A stretch of DNA of 64,000 bases from Meandrina meandrites (GCA_963693305.1 OY855908.1:36086305-36150304); one strand, 5' to 3'; counted from the first letter of the stretch, positions 24,011-35,258 are shown. Notes: generated from the sequence alone by a model not told the origin. Made by a program: numbers and translations.

Positions 24011-24979
24011 CTAAAGGGAAGCGCGCAGTTCCATTAATGTGGGGCGTTTTGTCGGTTCTTCGCAACACGCTCTTCTTGCCGATTTAATTGATTCGGCTGT
24101 TGCGGTCGGTAAAATGTCCAGAACTTCCAATGCAATTTTTCCTAACGAAAAAATGTCTGATAAAACGCTCTGAGCGCCCTCGCCGCGAACAATTTCGGGA
24201 GCGATATGCGGGTACTTCATTCGATATTCCCGCTGTTTGTTCTCAGACAAAGACATCGGTGGTTTTGGGTCTGAAATCATCCGCGCTTTGCCAAAGTCGA
24301 TGATGACAGGATTCCACTCCTCTTTTCGCTTTTCCAGCACAACGTTGTTGGCTTTGAGGTCGTTGTGTAGAATCCCACGCTTGTGGATGTGACCTAGCCC
24401 GTCGATGATGTCGCGAAGGATAGCCAGCCAACTGGGTTTTCCGAGTTCGGCTTTCTTTCGCACTGCGCTTGATAGGGTCAAGCTTCTATCCTTTTCTCCG
24501 TGAAACTGAGTGATTAGTCGCAAGGGCTCCTTTTTAGTTGACACGCCAAACAACAGTGGCAGGCACCGGTGGTCACCCAAATGGCTTATCACCTCAGCCT
24601 CGTGGAAAACTTCTTTACGGATGATTTTCGAAGTCATCTTTTCGCTGACTTTGAATTCCTTGACAGCGACCACGTATCCCCGATAGGTTCCCAGATAACA
24701 CGAGCCAAATGTCCCTGAACCCAAGAATCTTCCTCTCACAACTTCTGTTGAACGAATTTCTTTCACGGCTGGGGGACGTGCTCTGCGGCTGTGCGGTTTT
24801 CCCGGTAATGGTACTGGTTTTGGGCCGTTTTCCACTTCGTTGGGTGGCTCGGCAGCGTCAGCAGCATTCTTTAATGCTTTTTCGGTGGCCTTCTTGTTCC
24901 TCCACCTCCTCTTTGCTGTTTTTCGGATCGTTTTCATCGCATCCTTGTCGTTGATTCTCTTCCGTTTATTCCTGGCCAT
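24011..24979 (-). CDS. Serine/threonine-type protein kinase, single exon
   Basis: This is a 322-residue protein from the ATG at 24977-24979; the frame is open upstream, but the start MARNKRKR is preferred because a basic, nuclear-signal-like N terminus follows. Kinase landmarks: glycine loop GSGTFGSCYLG (87-97), VAVK lysine (K107), catalytic loop HNDLKANN (205-212, HND instead of HRD), DFG (228-230) and APE (260-262), then a short C lobe ending KRPTLMELRASL. The domain is complete. Family placement is unclear: it could be a cnidarian-expanded kinase with no simple vertebrate ortholog. A TTTATT on the + strand at 23787-23792 is a possible polyadenylation signal. It lies head-to-head with the finger gene at 25373. 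Confidence 0.85.
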   Translation of the reverse strand: MARNKRKRINDKDAMKTIRKTAKRRWRNKKATEKALKNAADAAEPPNEVENGPKPVPLPGKPHSRRARPPAVKEIRSTEVVRGRFLGSGTFGSCYLGTYRGYVVAVKEFKVSEKMTSKIIRKEVFHEAEVISHLGDHRCLPLLFGVSTKKEPLRLITQFHGEKDRSLTLSSAVRKKAELGKPSWLAILRDIIDGLGHIHKRGILHNDLKANNVVLEKRKEEWNPVIIDFGKARMISDPKPPMSLSENKQREYRMKYPHIAPEIVRGEGAQSVLSDIFSLGKIALEVLDILPTATAESIKSARRACCEEPTKRPTLMELRASL

Positions 24980-25372
24980 TCCGGAACAGCAATGAAAATT
25001 ATATACAGTAAAATGGAAAATATCAAAAGGGAACTTCAGAAAACTATTTACAGAAAAATATGTACAGGGTATCAATGTGTTCGAGAAATATTTGGAGGGT
25101 TCTAAACGCTATGAAGCTGAATCAGTACTGTGAAGTAAGCACGTGTGCAGTTTTTGAGCTACGAACTTTACGGAAACGGCAATGCCAACAACAAAAGAAA
25201 CCCCACGAGACAACAATTCCTTTTCGCGGTATTGACACTTCTTTTGGACTTGATTGGTCAATTCATGGCAAGTTTCCGGAAATCATTAACTATCTGGATC
25301 ATGATTGGTCATTACTGGTCGTGATTCCCCACGAACGAAACGTAAGCTAAACAACATGCCTTTGTCTCAAAC
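24980..25372. promoter_or_regulatory. Divergent promoter interval between kinase and C2H2 gene
   Basis: 393 bp separate two oppositely transcribed start codons, so the interval must hold the 5' ends of both. No TATA box can be assigned with confidence. Confidence 0.4.
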
Positions 25373-26476
25373 ATGGCAGTTTACAAAACGCGTTGCGACT
25401 TATGCGATTCCGTGTTTAGTACAACTACAGCTTTGCTACGACACAGAAAGACAAAACATCGCCTTGCGACCCAATTGGTAGCGTATTTGCCGTTTTATAA
25501 TGGCCAGGAAGAAATACAGCTCCCCCCAAGAAACAGGACTGGAAGAAGATCTTCAGACTATAAGAAGTGGATAACTGGTATAGTGGACAGCATCAACTCC
25601 TGTCTGCATCCCAAAGCCGCCGGTAGGATTTTTCTCTTTGTTTGCATGCCCAAATAAATTGTTAAGAGTGCTGTACTGCTTTGCGTGACAAATAACAGCA
25701 AATATAAATGAAATCAGAGCGTTTAACATCGTGACTGCGGGACTACGGGAGCAGGAGATTAATGTCACGCAATCGTGACCGGGTATTCTGAAGTCACTCC
25801 CGCTTGCCATGTAGCCATGTGCGTTCTATCGCCAAATTTTACACAAAAGCCAGCCTAAAGCGACCTTCTGCTACATGTAAGCTGAACTCAGTATGACAAG
25901 TTGAAATATACATTACAAGAGCTTTCAACTGCGGTAGGTCCACAAGGTGTTCTTTAAAAATGGCAATAAAAAAACGGTACCCTTAATTTGTTTTCAGGAA
26001 AATGGTGTCGTGTTGAAAGACACTTTGTGTCCAAAGATTTCTTACAAACAGTACTCACGGACATGCCAAATGCATTCGTAAACAGTGTAAGAGAGAAGAG
26101 GCACTTCCGTCCTCCGGTGTGGAGGGAAACATCCAAAGTTCTTCAATACAGAGACTTTGAAATAAACGACATTGATACCGCCTTTGGACAGCATAGTGCT
26201 GTACCATTAACATTCAAGAAGACCTACCTGGGAAACAAGGAGATAGCCGAGAGTGTCGTTCCACAAAATGCACGAGAAGCCCTTGAGGCCGCGAAAGAAC
26301 GAGCACGAAGAAAGACCGCCAACGACTCTCCGACAATGAAACTGGAAATTGTAGTTGGGCACGGTGATGGAAGAGCAACCCGGGAGTTTGAAGTAATCTG
26401 GTGGCCTGAACTTTTTTCCAACGCTACCCATGGAAAGTTAACACTCCGATTTTATGTGTCCAAAGTGCTGCTTTGA
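25373..26476 (+). CDS. C2H2 zinc-finger protein (two exons), unknown role
   Basis: Exon 1 is 25373-25622 and exon 2 is 25998-26476. The donor G|GTAGGA and acceptor TTTTCAG|GAAAAT join in phase 1 into 242 residues. One clear finger opens the protein (CDLCDSVFSTTTALLRHRKTKH, C8/C11/H24/H29-type spacing). The rest is unrecognised: GRRSSDYKKWITGIVDSI, then KWCRVERHFVSKDFL across the junction, an alanine/arginine-rich helix (about 160-180) and a hydrophobic strand-rich tail. A single finger suggests nucleic-acid or protein binding, but this is not proven. An AATAAA at 26623-26628 is a plausible poly(A) signal. It shares an upstream interval with the kinase. Confidence 0.7.
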
Positions 26477-26794
26477 TCAAGTCAGCTGTTTCCTTGTGAT
26501 TGTAATATTCTTTATCTTGTTTTACCATGGCAATCTTAAAGGGAACATACTATTAATAGTGTAAAAATTATTTAACAGGTTTGATGTCTTTAGTGAAATC
26601 GCCCGAAACTGCAAATTAAACTAATAAATTAATTCAATAACAAATGTCTATAATGAACCACTCAGGCTACTCAAAAGAAAGTACTCACAAAAAATGTGAG
26701 TGAGTGTTTTACTTTCCTCTTTTTTTTATATTTGCTATTCAATATTTGAAGCTATTCTGTTCCTATCTGATATTCCTGTAGTCAGTCAAATTTT

Positions 26795-27390
26795 GGGTTA
26801 AAAAATAGTCATTGAAAAAAAATGTTACTGTTCTGCCTTCAGATAACAACAGCCCAAATTGGACTGACTACCCAAGAGAGACAAAACTGGGTTAAAAATA
26901 TTCATTGAAAAAAATGTTACTGTTCTGCCTTCAGATAACAACAGTCCATATTGAACTGACTACCCAAGAGAGACAAAACTGGGTTAAAAAATATTCATTG
27001 AAAAAAATGTTACTGTTCTGCTTTCAGATAACAACAGCCCAAATTGGACTGACTACCCAAGAGAGACAAAACTGGGTTAAAAAATATTCATTGAGAAAAA
27101 AAAATGTTACTGAGAGAGACAAAACTGGGTTAAAAAATATTCATTGAAAAAAAAATGTTACTGTTCTGCCTTCAGATAACAACAGTCCAAATTGAACTGA
27201 CTACCCAAGAGAGACAAAACTGGGTTAAAAAATATTCATTGAGAAAAAAAAAATGTTACTGTTCTGCCTTCAGATAACAACAGCCCAAATTGGACTGACT
27301 ACCCAAGAGAGACAAAACTGGGTTAAAAAATATTCATTGAGAAAAAAAAATGTTACTGTTCTGCCTTCAGATAACAACAGCCTTAAACTG
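26795..27390 (+). repeat. Minisatellite array 1, ~95-bp unit
   Basis: About seven units contain TGTTCTGCCTTCAGATAACA, GACTGACTACCCAAGAGAG and GGGTTAAAAAATATTCATTG with variable A runs. One unit near 27100 is shortened (GTTACTGAGAGAGAC). Some units have CAGTCCATATTGAACTG instead of CAGCCCAAATTGGACTG. Confidence 0.9.
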
Positions 27391-27940
27391 AACTGACTTC
27401 AGGATAAGCTTCAAAGGATATAGCCACCGAATAGCAAATACTTAAACGAGATGAAACATTGTCATTGTTCTTGTTTTCAAAATGTAACTTTTTGTCCAAG
27501 CTTATATTAGCTATACAAGATTCATTAATCAAGTTTTGTAAAGAAGTAAAAAAAGATATTTGTTTTTATATAAACAGTGTATACTTAACAGTGTTTTCTT
27601 GCCACTGTGCTCTTGACTAGGCAGTAACAGTCAAATAGGAAGGCAAGATTAGAATAAATTAACAACGCTAGCATTTTTAAAGCTCATCGCAGTGTAATAA
27701 AGGTTATTTGGAAGACAAGTCCTTGTAGATGTTAAATTTGTTGTTAAATAATTTCATACAATAGAGAGGATGGTCCGTATTAGTCCGGTCTCTACCTTTC
27801 ATCCAATTAAGTTCAGAAAAGTAAAACTAAGTAAAAAAAAAACTGAGCTTTTTTCTGATTAAATTGTTCCAGGTCACTGAGACACACAAGCTACCTCACC
27901 ACGACAAGGAACGGACCTTGAGGTAGAAAAGGGGTTATGG
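27391..27940. other. Spacer between satellite arrays
   Basis: About 550 bp of non-repetitive AT-rich DNA with no supported frame. Confidence 0.6.
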
Positions 27941-28680
27941 TTAGAATTCTGCCTTCAGATAACAACAGCCCAAATTGGACTGACTACCCAAGAGAGACAG
28001 ACCTGAGTTAAGAAACATTATAAAAAGGAAAAAGATTAAACAAAATGTTACTGTTCTGCCTTCAGATAACAACAGCCCAAATTGGACTGACTACCCAAGA
28101 GAGACAAAACTGGGTTAAAAATATTCATTGAAAAAAATGTTACTGTTCTGCCTTCAGATAACAACAGCCCAAATTGGACTGACTACCCAAGAGAGACAAA
28201 ACTGGGTTAAAAATATTCATTGAAAAAAATGTTACTGTTCTGCCTTCAGATAACAACAGCCCAAATTGGACTGACTACCCAAGAGAGACAAAACTGGGTT
28301 AAAAAATATTCATTGAAAAAAAAATGTTACTGTTCTGCCTTCAGATAACAACAGCCCAAATTGGACTGACTATAACCCAAGAGAGACAAAACTGGGTTAA
28401 AAAATATTCATTGAAAAAAAAAATGTTACTGTTCTGCCTTCAGATAACAACAGCCCAAATTGGACTGACTACCCAAGAGAGACAAAACTGGGTTAAAAAA
28501 TATTCATTGAAAAAAAAATGTTACTGTTCTGCCTTCAGATAACAACAGCCCAAATTGGACTGACTACCCAAGAGAGACAAAACTGGGTTAAAAAATATTC
28601 ATTGAAAAAAAAATGTTACTGTTCTGCCTTCAGATAACAACAGCCCAAATTGGACTGACTACCCAAGAGAGACAAAACAG
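27941..28680 (+). repeat. Minisatellite array 2, ~95-bp unit
   Basis: About eight units have the same consensus as array 1 and are more homogeneous. The array stops about 25 bp before the stop codon of the protease gene on the other strand. Confidence 0.9.
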
Positions 28681-28703
28681 TCATGACTTGAATGTTTAAA
28701 GTG

Positions 28704-30119
28704 TCAATTACTCCACTTTAGAATTTGCAACATTAACTGCTTCCTGTGGAGATCCATATCAGAGTAACGCCACTGAAAATTGTTAACAGCCAATGGTCCA
28801 TTTTCGATGAAATTTCTTGCAGCCATAATTACACCAATGCCACAGCTTCCAACACCAATCATTTTTGAATCAACTGGTGCTTGAGATGGCATACCAAAGC
28901 GCTTGAAAAGAGAGCAACTCTGCCAAAACCTTGTTTGAAGGGCTGGCTGGTATGTATACATCTCAAGGAGTAGGTCTAAACAGTGCTTTACAGAAGGAAG
29001 TGCAGTTGAAGGGACAGCTGATGTCAGTCCATCATCAAAATACAACTCTTGATTTACCAGATCAATGAAGATTAGGCCCCAATGGTTTGGCATGTACACT
29101 GGCACCAATATTTGTTGAAGATCATTGACATCTGCCAACTGACATTCCACCCTTGCACTCAACTGAAGCTGTTGAAAGTTCTTGTCATTTGAGCTCATCC
29201 ATTCATAAAAATCTGTAGGAAAGTACACTGTGGCGTTGGTTTCATTTACAGCAGAGACATCTAAAAATTTGCTAATGCAAGTGTCTAAAACAAAGCTGTC
29301 AATGTAACGTTCCTCAACCAGATCTGAAAATGAAGAGGGATCAATCCCCTTGTTTCCAGATCTCAATATTGGGATGGTAGCTGAATTATGCCAAAGAGCA
29401 GTTTCCACTTTGATACGGTCTCCAGGAGAGAATTTCATCTGTGACAGCCATATATCTTCTGATGACACCTTTCGGTAAACTTCTCTTATCATGCAGAATC
29501 GCTTCAAAATTAACAGGGCTCTCTCTGAAAACCCTCCCATTCCTGAAATTTCAATACCAGTAGGTTCCTTGCCAGCTTTTCTTTCCCCAGCAAGTAGCTC
29601 CAGAGCCCTCTGGATATCACCTTCACAAGGACGTTCAGCTAAGGAGAAAGGGTCAGAGTTGGAAGGTTTTCCATACACTGCTTTCAGTGTAGAAGATGAT
29701 CTACTCAAAGGTGGAATTTTGCTGTGCAGGGCAGCCATTTCATCTCTTGTTCTGGCCTTCATCATCGCTGCCTGCAGGGCAGTTTGTTGGGATTCTAAAA
29801 CCCAGTCGCTGTCGTCTTCGATGACATGAACCTTTTGAGAAGAAGCACTCAACGTGGTGTCTGGTTTAGACTCTGAATAACAACGCTTTGGACATTTTGG
29901 TGGGGGGTGTTGTTTAGGCACTGGCTGTGTAGGTGCTGGCTTGACTTTGGGTGCTGGTTTTTGTGTAGACAATGGCTGATCTTTTGGTACTGGCTTTGGG
30001 GCAGGCACTGGCTGTTTCAAAGGTCCTGTTGGTTGCGATGCCACAGGGTCAGGCTGTAGTCTTGCTGACTCCATTATGTCAGAAATGAAACTGACCTCAG
30101 GGGAACAAAAATTTTCCAT
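28704..30119 (-). CDS. Ulp1/C48-like cysteine protease, probably transposon-derived
   Basis: A 471-residue protein from the ATG at 30117-30119; an in-frame stop lies just upstream. The N terminus is Pro/Lys-rich (KPVPKDQP, KPAPKVKPAP, PKQHPPPKCPKR). The C-terminal half looks like a SUMO-protease fold: RYIDSFVLDTCISKFL, then NHWGLIFIDL (His 346), ELYFDDG (Asp 362) and GVGSCGIGVIMAARNF (Cys 426). The usual Gln before the Cys is not obvious. Such domains occur in the KDZ/Zisupton type and other eukaryotic transposons (family knowledge). Its flanks are satellite arrays in opposite orientations. The frame is intact, and its function could be host or mobile. Confidence 0.7.
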   Translation of the reverse strand: MENFCSPEVSFISDIMESARLQPDPVASQPTGPLKQPVPAPKPVPKDQPLSTQKPAPKVKPAPTQPVPKQHPPPKCPKRCYSESKPDTTLSASSQKVHVIEDDSDWVLESQQTALQAAMMKARTRDEMAALHSKIPPLSRSSSTLKAVYGKPSNSDPFSLAERPCEGDIQRALELLAGERKAGKEPTGIEISGMGGFSERALLILKRFCMIREVYRKVSSEDIWLSQMKFSPGDRIKVETALWHNSATIPILRSGNKGIDPSSFSDLVEERYIDSFVLDTCISKFLDVSAVNETNATVYFPTDFYEWMSSNDKNFQQLQLSARVECQLADVNDLQQILVPVYMPNHWGLIFIDLVNQELYFDDGLTSAVPSTALPSVKHCLDLLLEMYTYQPALQTRFWQSCSLFKRFGMPSQAPVDSKMIGVGSCGIGVIMAARNFIENGPLAVNNFQWRYSDMDLHRKQLMLQILKWSN

Positions 30120-30254
30120 GGCCACATGTCCCTCTTTGCCCTACTTGAATGACCATCAAGTTGACCTAAAGAGACTGGTAGCAAGACAGATATTTACCTC
30201 AAATTCATCAACTTTACTCAAAACTTGCAAGAAAAATATATATAATTATACTTA

Positions 30255-30471
30255 CATGACTGTCCTGGACCAGAGGAATCGTGATTTGTTGCTCTTGAGT
30301 ACAACTGGCGGTGTAACTTGTGGGAAGACTCAAATCCTTGGCCTGAATATTTATAAAAAGATCGGAATTGCCGCAGAAGCATAGCACTGTGATCCACGAC
30401 AAGGTGTCCATAATCCCCAGTGCCGAGATGGAGGCCAAATAACTTTTTTAGCAAAAATCCCCATTCTTTGC
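30255..30471 (-). CDS. Orphan exon, HRQLYSRATNHD-type domain fragment
   Basis: The exon is open between a good acceptor (TTTCTTTCTTGAAG|TGC) and a strong donor (T|GTAAGTATA), coding about 72 residues: KEWGFLLKKLFGLHLGTG, DYGHLVVDHSAMLLRQF, then GFESSHKLHRQLYSRATNHD. It is conserved-looking and non-random, but I cannot name the family. The next acceptor and a partner exon are not certain: splicing at CTCTTTAG| near 30166 would give a short tail ending at a TAA. Upstream exons are missing because satellite DNA begins at 30590. It could be a remnant of a transposase-type gene. Confidence 0.4.
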
Positions 30472-30589
30472 ACTTCAAGAAAGAAAAAAAAACTATTACC
30501 CAGAGGGAGTTATTTCTTTATTATCAATAAAAATAGACTGACTTTTTGGCTAATGAAATAGTCTGATAAGCTGCACTGGGTAGGACATT

Positions 30590-30897
30590 GTCTCTCTTGG
30601 GTAGTCAGTCCAATTTGGGCTGTTGTTATCTGAAGGCAGAACAGTAACATTTTTTTTTTCTCAATGAATATTTTTTAACCCAGTTTTGTCTCTCTTGGGT
30701 AGTCAGTTCAATTTGGACTGTTGTTATCTGAAGGCAGAACAGTAACATTTTTTTTTCAATGAATATTTTTTAACCCAGTTTTGTCTCTCTCAGTAACATT
30801 TTTTTTTCTCAATGAATATTTTTTAACCCAGTTTTGTCTCTCTTGGGTAGTCAGTCCAATTTGGGCTGTTGTTATCTGAAAGCAGAACAGTAACATT
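30590..30897 (-). repeat. Minisatellite array 3, inverted copy of part of array 1
   Basis: About three units lie in the opposite orientation to arrays 1 and 2. It carries the same shortened unit and the same CTGCTTTCAG variant in the same order as 27006-27315, so it is a near-perfect ~308-bp inverted duplication. It is bracketed by a ~50-80 bp duplicated flank (about 30521-30589 and 30899-30987). Confidence 0.85.
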
Positions 30898-30987
30898 ATC
30901 AATAAAAATAGACTGACTTTTTGGCTAATGAAATAGTCTGGTAAGTCTGGTAAGCTGCAATTGTTTTGCTATAGGCACTGGGTAGGA

Positions 30988-33158
30988 CATTAGCGCTCGC
31001 CCACTCGTCCAGGTGAGTGTCAAAACTGTCGGGCGAGTACAAATCACTGACAAGGCATTGACAAAACCAAAGAACCAAGTAGAACAATGTACTTCTAACC
31101 GAGAAATTCAAGTTGCTTTAAGATAATTATGCCTCAACTTACGAAACTGTACTTTGTTGTCCAATACGTGTAGGATGTTTACAAGTTGAATGAAAAACGC
31201 AGGATAGAAATAACAGGGCAAGGCAACGTTTTCTTCGGGTTAATCTTCGCTCAGTCTCTCGGCAAGTTTTGTATATTCGATGGAAAACTGTGCAAATGGC
31301 TGAGCTTAAAATGGGAAGATCCGAAATAATCGTGGAGCTGAATGTTCACGCATTTTACAACATGAAAGGACTGCTTAATGAAGCTGTTTTAATGTGTTCA
31401 AACGGAACTGAACTTAAAATCAAGTTTTCCGAAGTGACGAACACAGGAAACCCTTAATATCTAATGGTTGGAGAGATATAGTCATGTTCGAAGAGAATTT
31501 CACTGTTAAGTGCTTTGTCCAGCTGGAATTTAGACGCCTCTTCGAAATGCAAGGTAACAAAGTTAGACTTGTTTATAGCTAGGTAAACAAGGTGGCCATT
31601 TTTGGACGAATTTGTGCCGTTCTTCGGATCTTCCCGTACGGTTTATATGCACTTAAGTTCGTTCAGTCGAATCTCTATCAGTGCTGTGCATTTACAGGTA
31701 TTGCAGAAATTTCCCAATAAATATTTCCCAATAAATGTTGCAATTTTGATTGGTTGATTTTTTCTCGTGATTTTCCAAAAATGGTTTTTAATGGCAACGA
31801 ATATGCAAAGGCTTTGTACAATGCTAATCATAGGGAGTTAAATGTTTCAACCCTTATGGGTTTCTGATAAAATGTAGCAGTGTGTACAAAAGCAAAGAAT
31901 CATGTTAATTTAATTTCTTCACTTAACAATTAAAGAAGCCAAAGCCATGCATTGTACTGTGATAAAACACGATGGGAATTTGAGAACACAGGAGAAATTT
32001 GTGGCTTGTGTTTTCTATATTTGTCAAGTGTTCTCAAATTCCCGGATTGTTTACAGATAGACAATACATGGCTTTGGCTTCTTTCAGTGTGTTTTACAAT
32101 ATAGATTTAACAGATGCAAAACTATAAAACCTGCTTTTCTGTGTTTTATACTGTGATAAAACATATGGTTTTTAACAAATCAGAGCATGTGGATCAGCTC
32201 TCAGTCTTACTTTAATTTCCAAAAAATTCTTGTGCCAGAATTTAAAGGACTATTTTTGCAAAGTAAAGCAGACCATTGAACTAAGTATATTATATAACAA
32301 TGTTAACCACTCAAGAAATGTGCAAATATGCAAGTTTTCTGATTCAAGTTGCTTTAAAGGTGAGATACAATGTACTTCAAGTACTAAATTATGTAATGGT
32401 CAACAAAATGGGTCCATTTTCAAAGTTATTCTGCAGTAAGAAATGAAATTAAAGTAAATCATAGTTAATAGAGGGGAGTAAATTTATGTTGAGAATTCTT
32501 AATAAAATGGAATAAATTCTTAATTATCTGGATCAATTCTCATTCTAAGTTCCACCCATGTTAACATGGTTATATCTTATATTTTGTGACAATTAATGTA
32601 ATATGGAGAAGGGGGGCCGGGGGAGTAAAGCGGAAAAGGAAAAATGAAGTCAGCCAAGCTAAACAAGCTGGGGGAGAAGCTTTTCTCCAGGGATATGTGC
32701 ATCTCCTTTGGTTGGTTATCTTGGCCCTTTTCATTTTCACGTGAACTGCAGGAGGGATCAATTGCACCAATAATAAGTTTTGTAGTTACCATGTTCAATG
32801 TTGGGCATTTCACGTTTGTACAGAACAATAAAATTGAGTAAAATCTGTACAACGCTTTAACAACAGCTGACTTAACAAAAGTATACATACATTTTTCTTC
32901 TAAGATCCCTGATCCGTAACAAGCGATTCACTGACTGGACCAAAATACACTTAGGGTTTAGATAGGATAGGTTGTGAATGCAAAATTTGTGTAAGCTACA
33001 ACTTAAATTTGCACAGTTTTTAAACCAAAACAAGGCAAAATGTGTATGAGTAAGATGTATGAGTCAATAATCACCATGCAAATCAATGCAGGGCAGCTAT
33101 TTATAAATGTTCCATTTTCCAGATACAACAACAACCTGAAAATGTAAACAAAAAAAGA
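30988..33158. other. Intergenic with a foldback
   Basis: No recognised gene. A 53-codon frame near 31296 (MAELKMGRSEIIVELNVHAF) is open but unrecognised. The foldback at 31932-32084 is listed separately. The rest is AT-rich. Confidence 0.5.
31932..32084. repeat. Foldback repeat, 153 bp
   Basis: The left arm AAAGAAGCCAAAGCCATGCA and GGGAATTTGAGAACAC is mirrored by the right arm. Mismatches are few and the loop is about 40 bp. It is probably a MITE. Confidence 0.75.
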
Positions 33159-33240
33159 AGCAAAGCATAATCATGTCCCTAGTCTTACAATTATTACATG
33201 TAATTTTTTTGTAGGACTAGGGACATAATTATTCTTTGCT
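33159..33240. repeat. Foldback repeat, 82 bp
   Basis: AGCAAAGCATAATCATGTCC...CTAGTCTTACAA is mirrored by TTGTAGGACTAGGGACATAA...TTTGCT. It would form a long hairpin just beyond the 3' end of the helicase gene. Confidence 0.75.
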
Positions 33241-33279
33241 CCTCATGTTACGTCATATATTCAAGTATTTAAATAATAG

Positions 33280-35163
33280 CTACCCTTCAAAATTGGCATT
33301 GATCAATCTGAACACAGCAAGAGCAATTTCATCACTCCAGAAGTTAACTCTCTCTTTTAGATCAGAGAGAGTGACAAGATGTTCACAACTTTTAACAATG
33401 GAATCAATTGTTTGTTTAGTAAAGCCAGTGGCAAGGTGTGAGTTACTTTCCAACAGATGAAACCTGTATTTGGTCAAAACATCATGCAAAGATTTCCTTT
33501 GCAGCTCTTCGACTACTCTAATAGGTTTGTCTTCACTCGTATCCATGAATGTAACACCTTTAGCAGCTTCTGTCAAAAGACAGTCCTCACACAAACAATG
33601 TTTTGCACAAACTGAGCAGCAATGGTGTTTTGTGTGGTAATTGGATAGTTTCTGTTTCCCATCAAAATGTTCCAACAAACAAAGTCTTAAACATTTCTCA
33701 TTGTTCAAACAGTAATTTCTCATTTCATCAGTCATCCCTTCTTTATTAGACGCACTGTCAGAGCCATTGAAAAACATTTTGGCAACTGCTGGTTTACCAT
33801 CACGACCAGCTCTACCAAGCAAGTTGTTTAAATGCTGGTCGAAAGTCCTGACCCCTTTTTAAAGAAAAACAAACACAAAACCAACATAGTTCATTACGAG
33901 ATGGGAAATACTACAGTTGAAACTGTACAATAGCATTCAGCTCTCTCAGTTGAATATGCAACACCTGTCTGATGCTAAGGGGTGTGGCATACTAGCCAGT
34001 GTAAAACTGCTACATACACATTTAGTAAACATTAGCCCTGTTACCATTTTACTGACATGCAATGGTTGATGACAAAATTGTTGAGAACCCTGGTAGGAAC
34101 AGAATAAAAGCATTCATTTAAAATGCGCAATAGCATTCATTTCAGTTAATAACACACTGCAGGAAATGCATGATACCATTCAAATAACACAGGAAATGTA
34201 TGATGGTAATGCAGTGGAGGACATGTTCGACGTGAACACAATGCAGGAATTCACAAAAATGCAGGAATGTATGAAATTAAAACAGTACATGGATACATTG
34301 AATTTTACCTACCCATCATAGTGATTAAATTGTAACGACCGATAATGAACAGTAGATCGTACGTTCCTTTTTTCTGAATTGCACGGTTTTCATTAAATCT
34401 TAAAACTTCTCCTGCCGCATGAAAAAAGTTTACACTGTTACTTCTGCATTGAGTTTAATCTCTTTAAAAAAAATGACGAGGAGTCCGAGATTTGCAAACA
34501 AATTCAATTTTATTTCAGAATTTTTTTTTTATTAACTCACCAATTATCAATACAGTGTGCTTCGTCAACAACACAAGCCACGACCTTTGCCTGAAAAACT
34601 TGAGTTTGTAGTAGGGATCTTCCTTCCTTTGATGCCACAATCGCCTCAGGATGTGTAAACAGTATACGGAATTCACCGTTGCGCATCATTTTTATGGTGT
34701 CACGATCGGTTGACAACTCAAGATCGTCACGGTGCTTGCCCAATTCATCATCATCGCTTGAATCACTTAGGTATTCCTTGTCGATGTCTGCCTTGGCAAA
34801 CTCGACTTTACCACAACGCAGAACAGCACTTGAAATTCCCTTTTGGATGAGAGATTCGGTGTGGTTCGCCATTAAACTGTCCAGTGGGCAAATAACAATT
34901 ACAATTGTGTCTCTTCTCACTTCCACATCACTACACTGATCACCAACATCAGACAACAAAAGCTCGTGCCTTCTGAACGCAATTAAATCTGGGATTAATT
35001 GGAATATGAGCGATTTCCCGTAACCTGTTGGCAACACTCCAAGAACATCTTGGCCTAAATATATTGCCTCTAGGGCACGAACTTGGCCTACTTTAAATAA
35101 TACTGATATATCGGATTTTCCTACGGCAAAGCTCAAGGCACGAAGAAATGCAAAGACCGCCAT
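33280..35163 (-). pseudogene. RecQ-like DNA helicase lacking motifs III-V
   Basis: Exon 1 (34541-35163) has GQVRALEAI, Walker A LPTGYGKS (44-51), Ia-like CPLDSLMANH, an acidic insert and DEAHCID (200-206). It ends NW at a GTGAGT donor. Exon 2 (33280-33847) opens near motif VI (GRAGRDGKPA), then carries a RecQ zinc-binding-like block (NYC, CLRLCLLEHF, HHCCSVCAKHC) and a short tail. About 150-200 residues of motor domain (motifs III-V) are absent, and no such motifs were found in the 693-bp intron. One acceptor gives an in-frame fusion of 396 residues; the other gives WGQDFRPAFKQL followed by a stop. An active helicase is very unlikely. Confidence 0.75.
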
Positions 35164-35258
35164 TTTTTGAAGACAGAACTTGACCTAGGCTTCTTGCGGA
35201 AATTTGAAAACGAGGCAATGTGCATGATTTGAGCAGATTTTTGCAGCCTGTACCAGGG

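Noticed and set aside
26905..28542. Open frames in the satellite arrays
   Set aside because: They repeat with the ~95-bp unit and change frame with the A-run length; the periodicity is of the DNA, not of a protein.
26795..28680. CRISPR-like array
   Set aside because: The whole unit is repeated with no unique spacers, the repeats are ~95 bp, and the context is animal nuclear DNA.
34319..34440. Possible extra helicase exon in the intron (reading KKGTYDLLFIIGRYNLITMM before a GTAGGT)
   Set aside because: No RecQ motif III-V is visible and no clear acceptor; kept only as a remote possibility.
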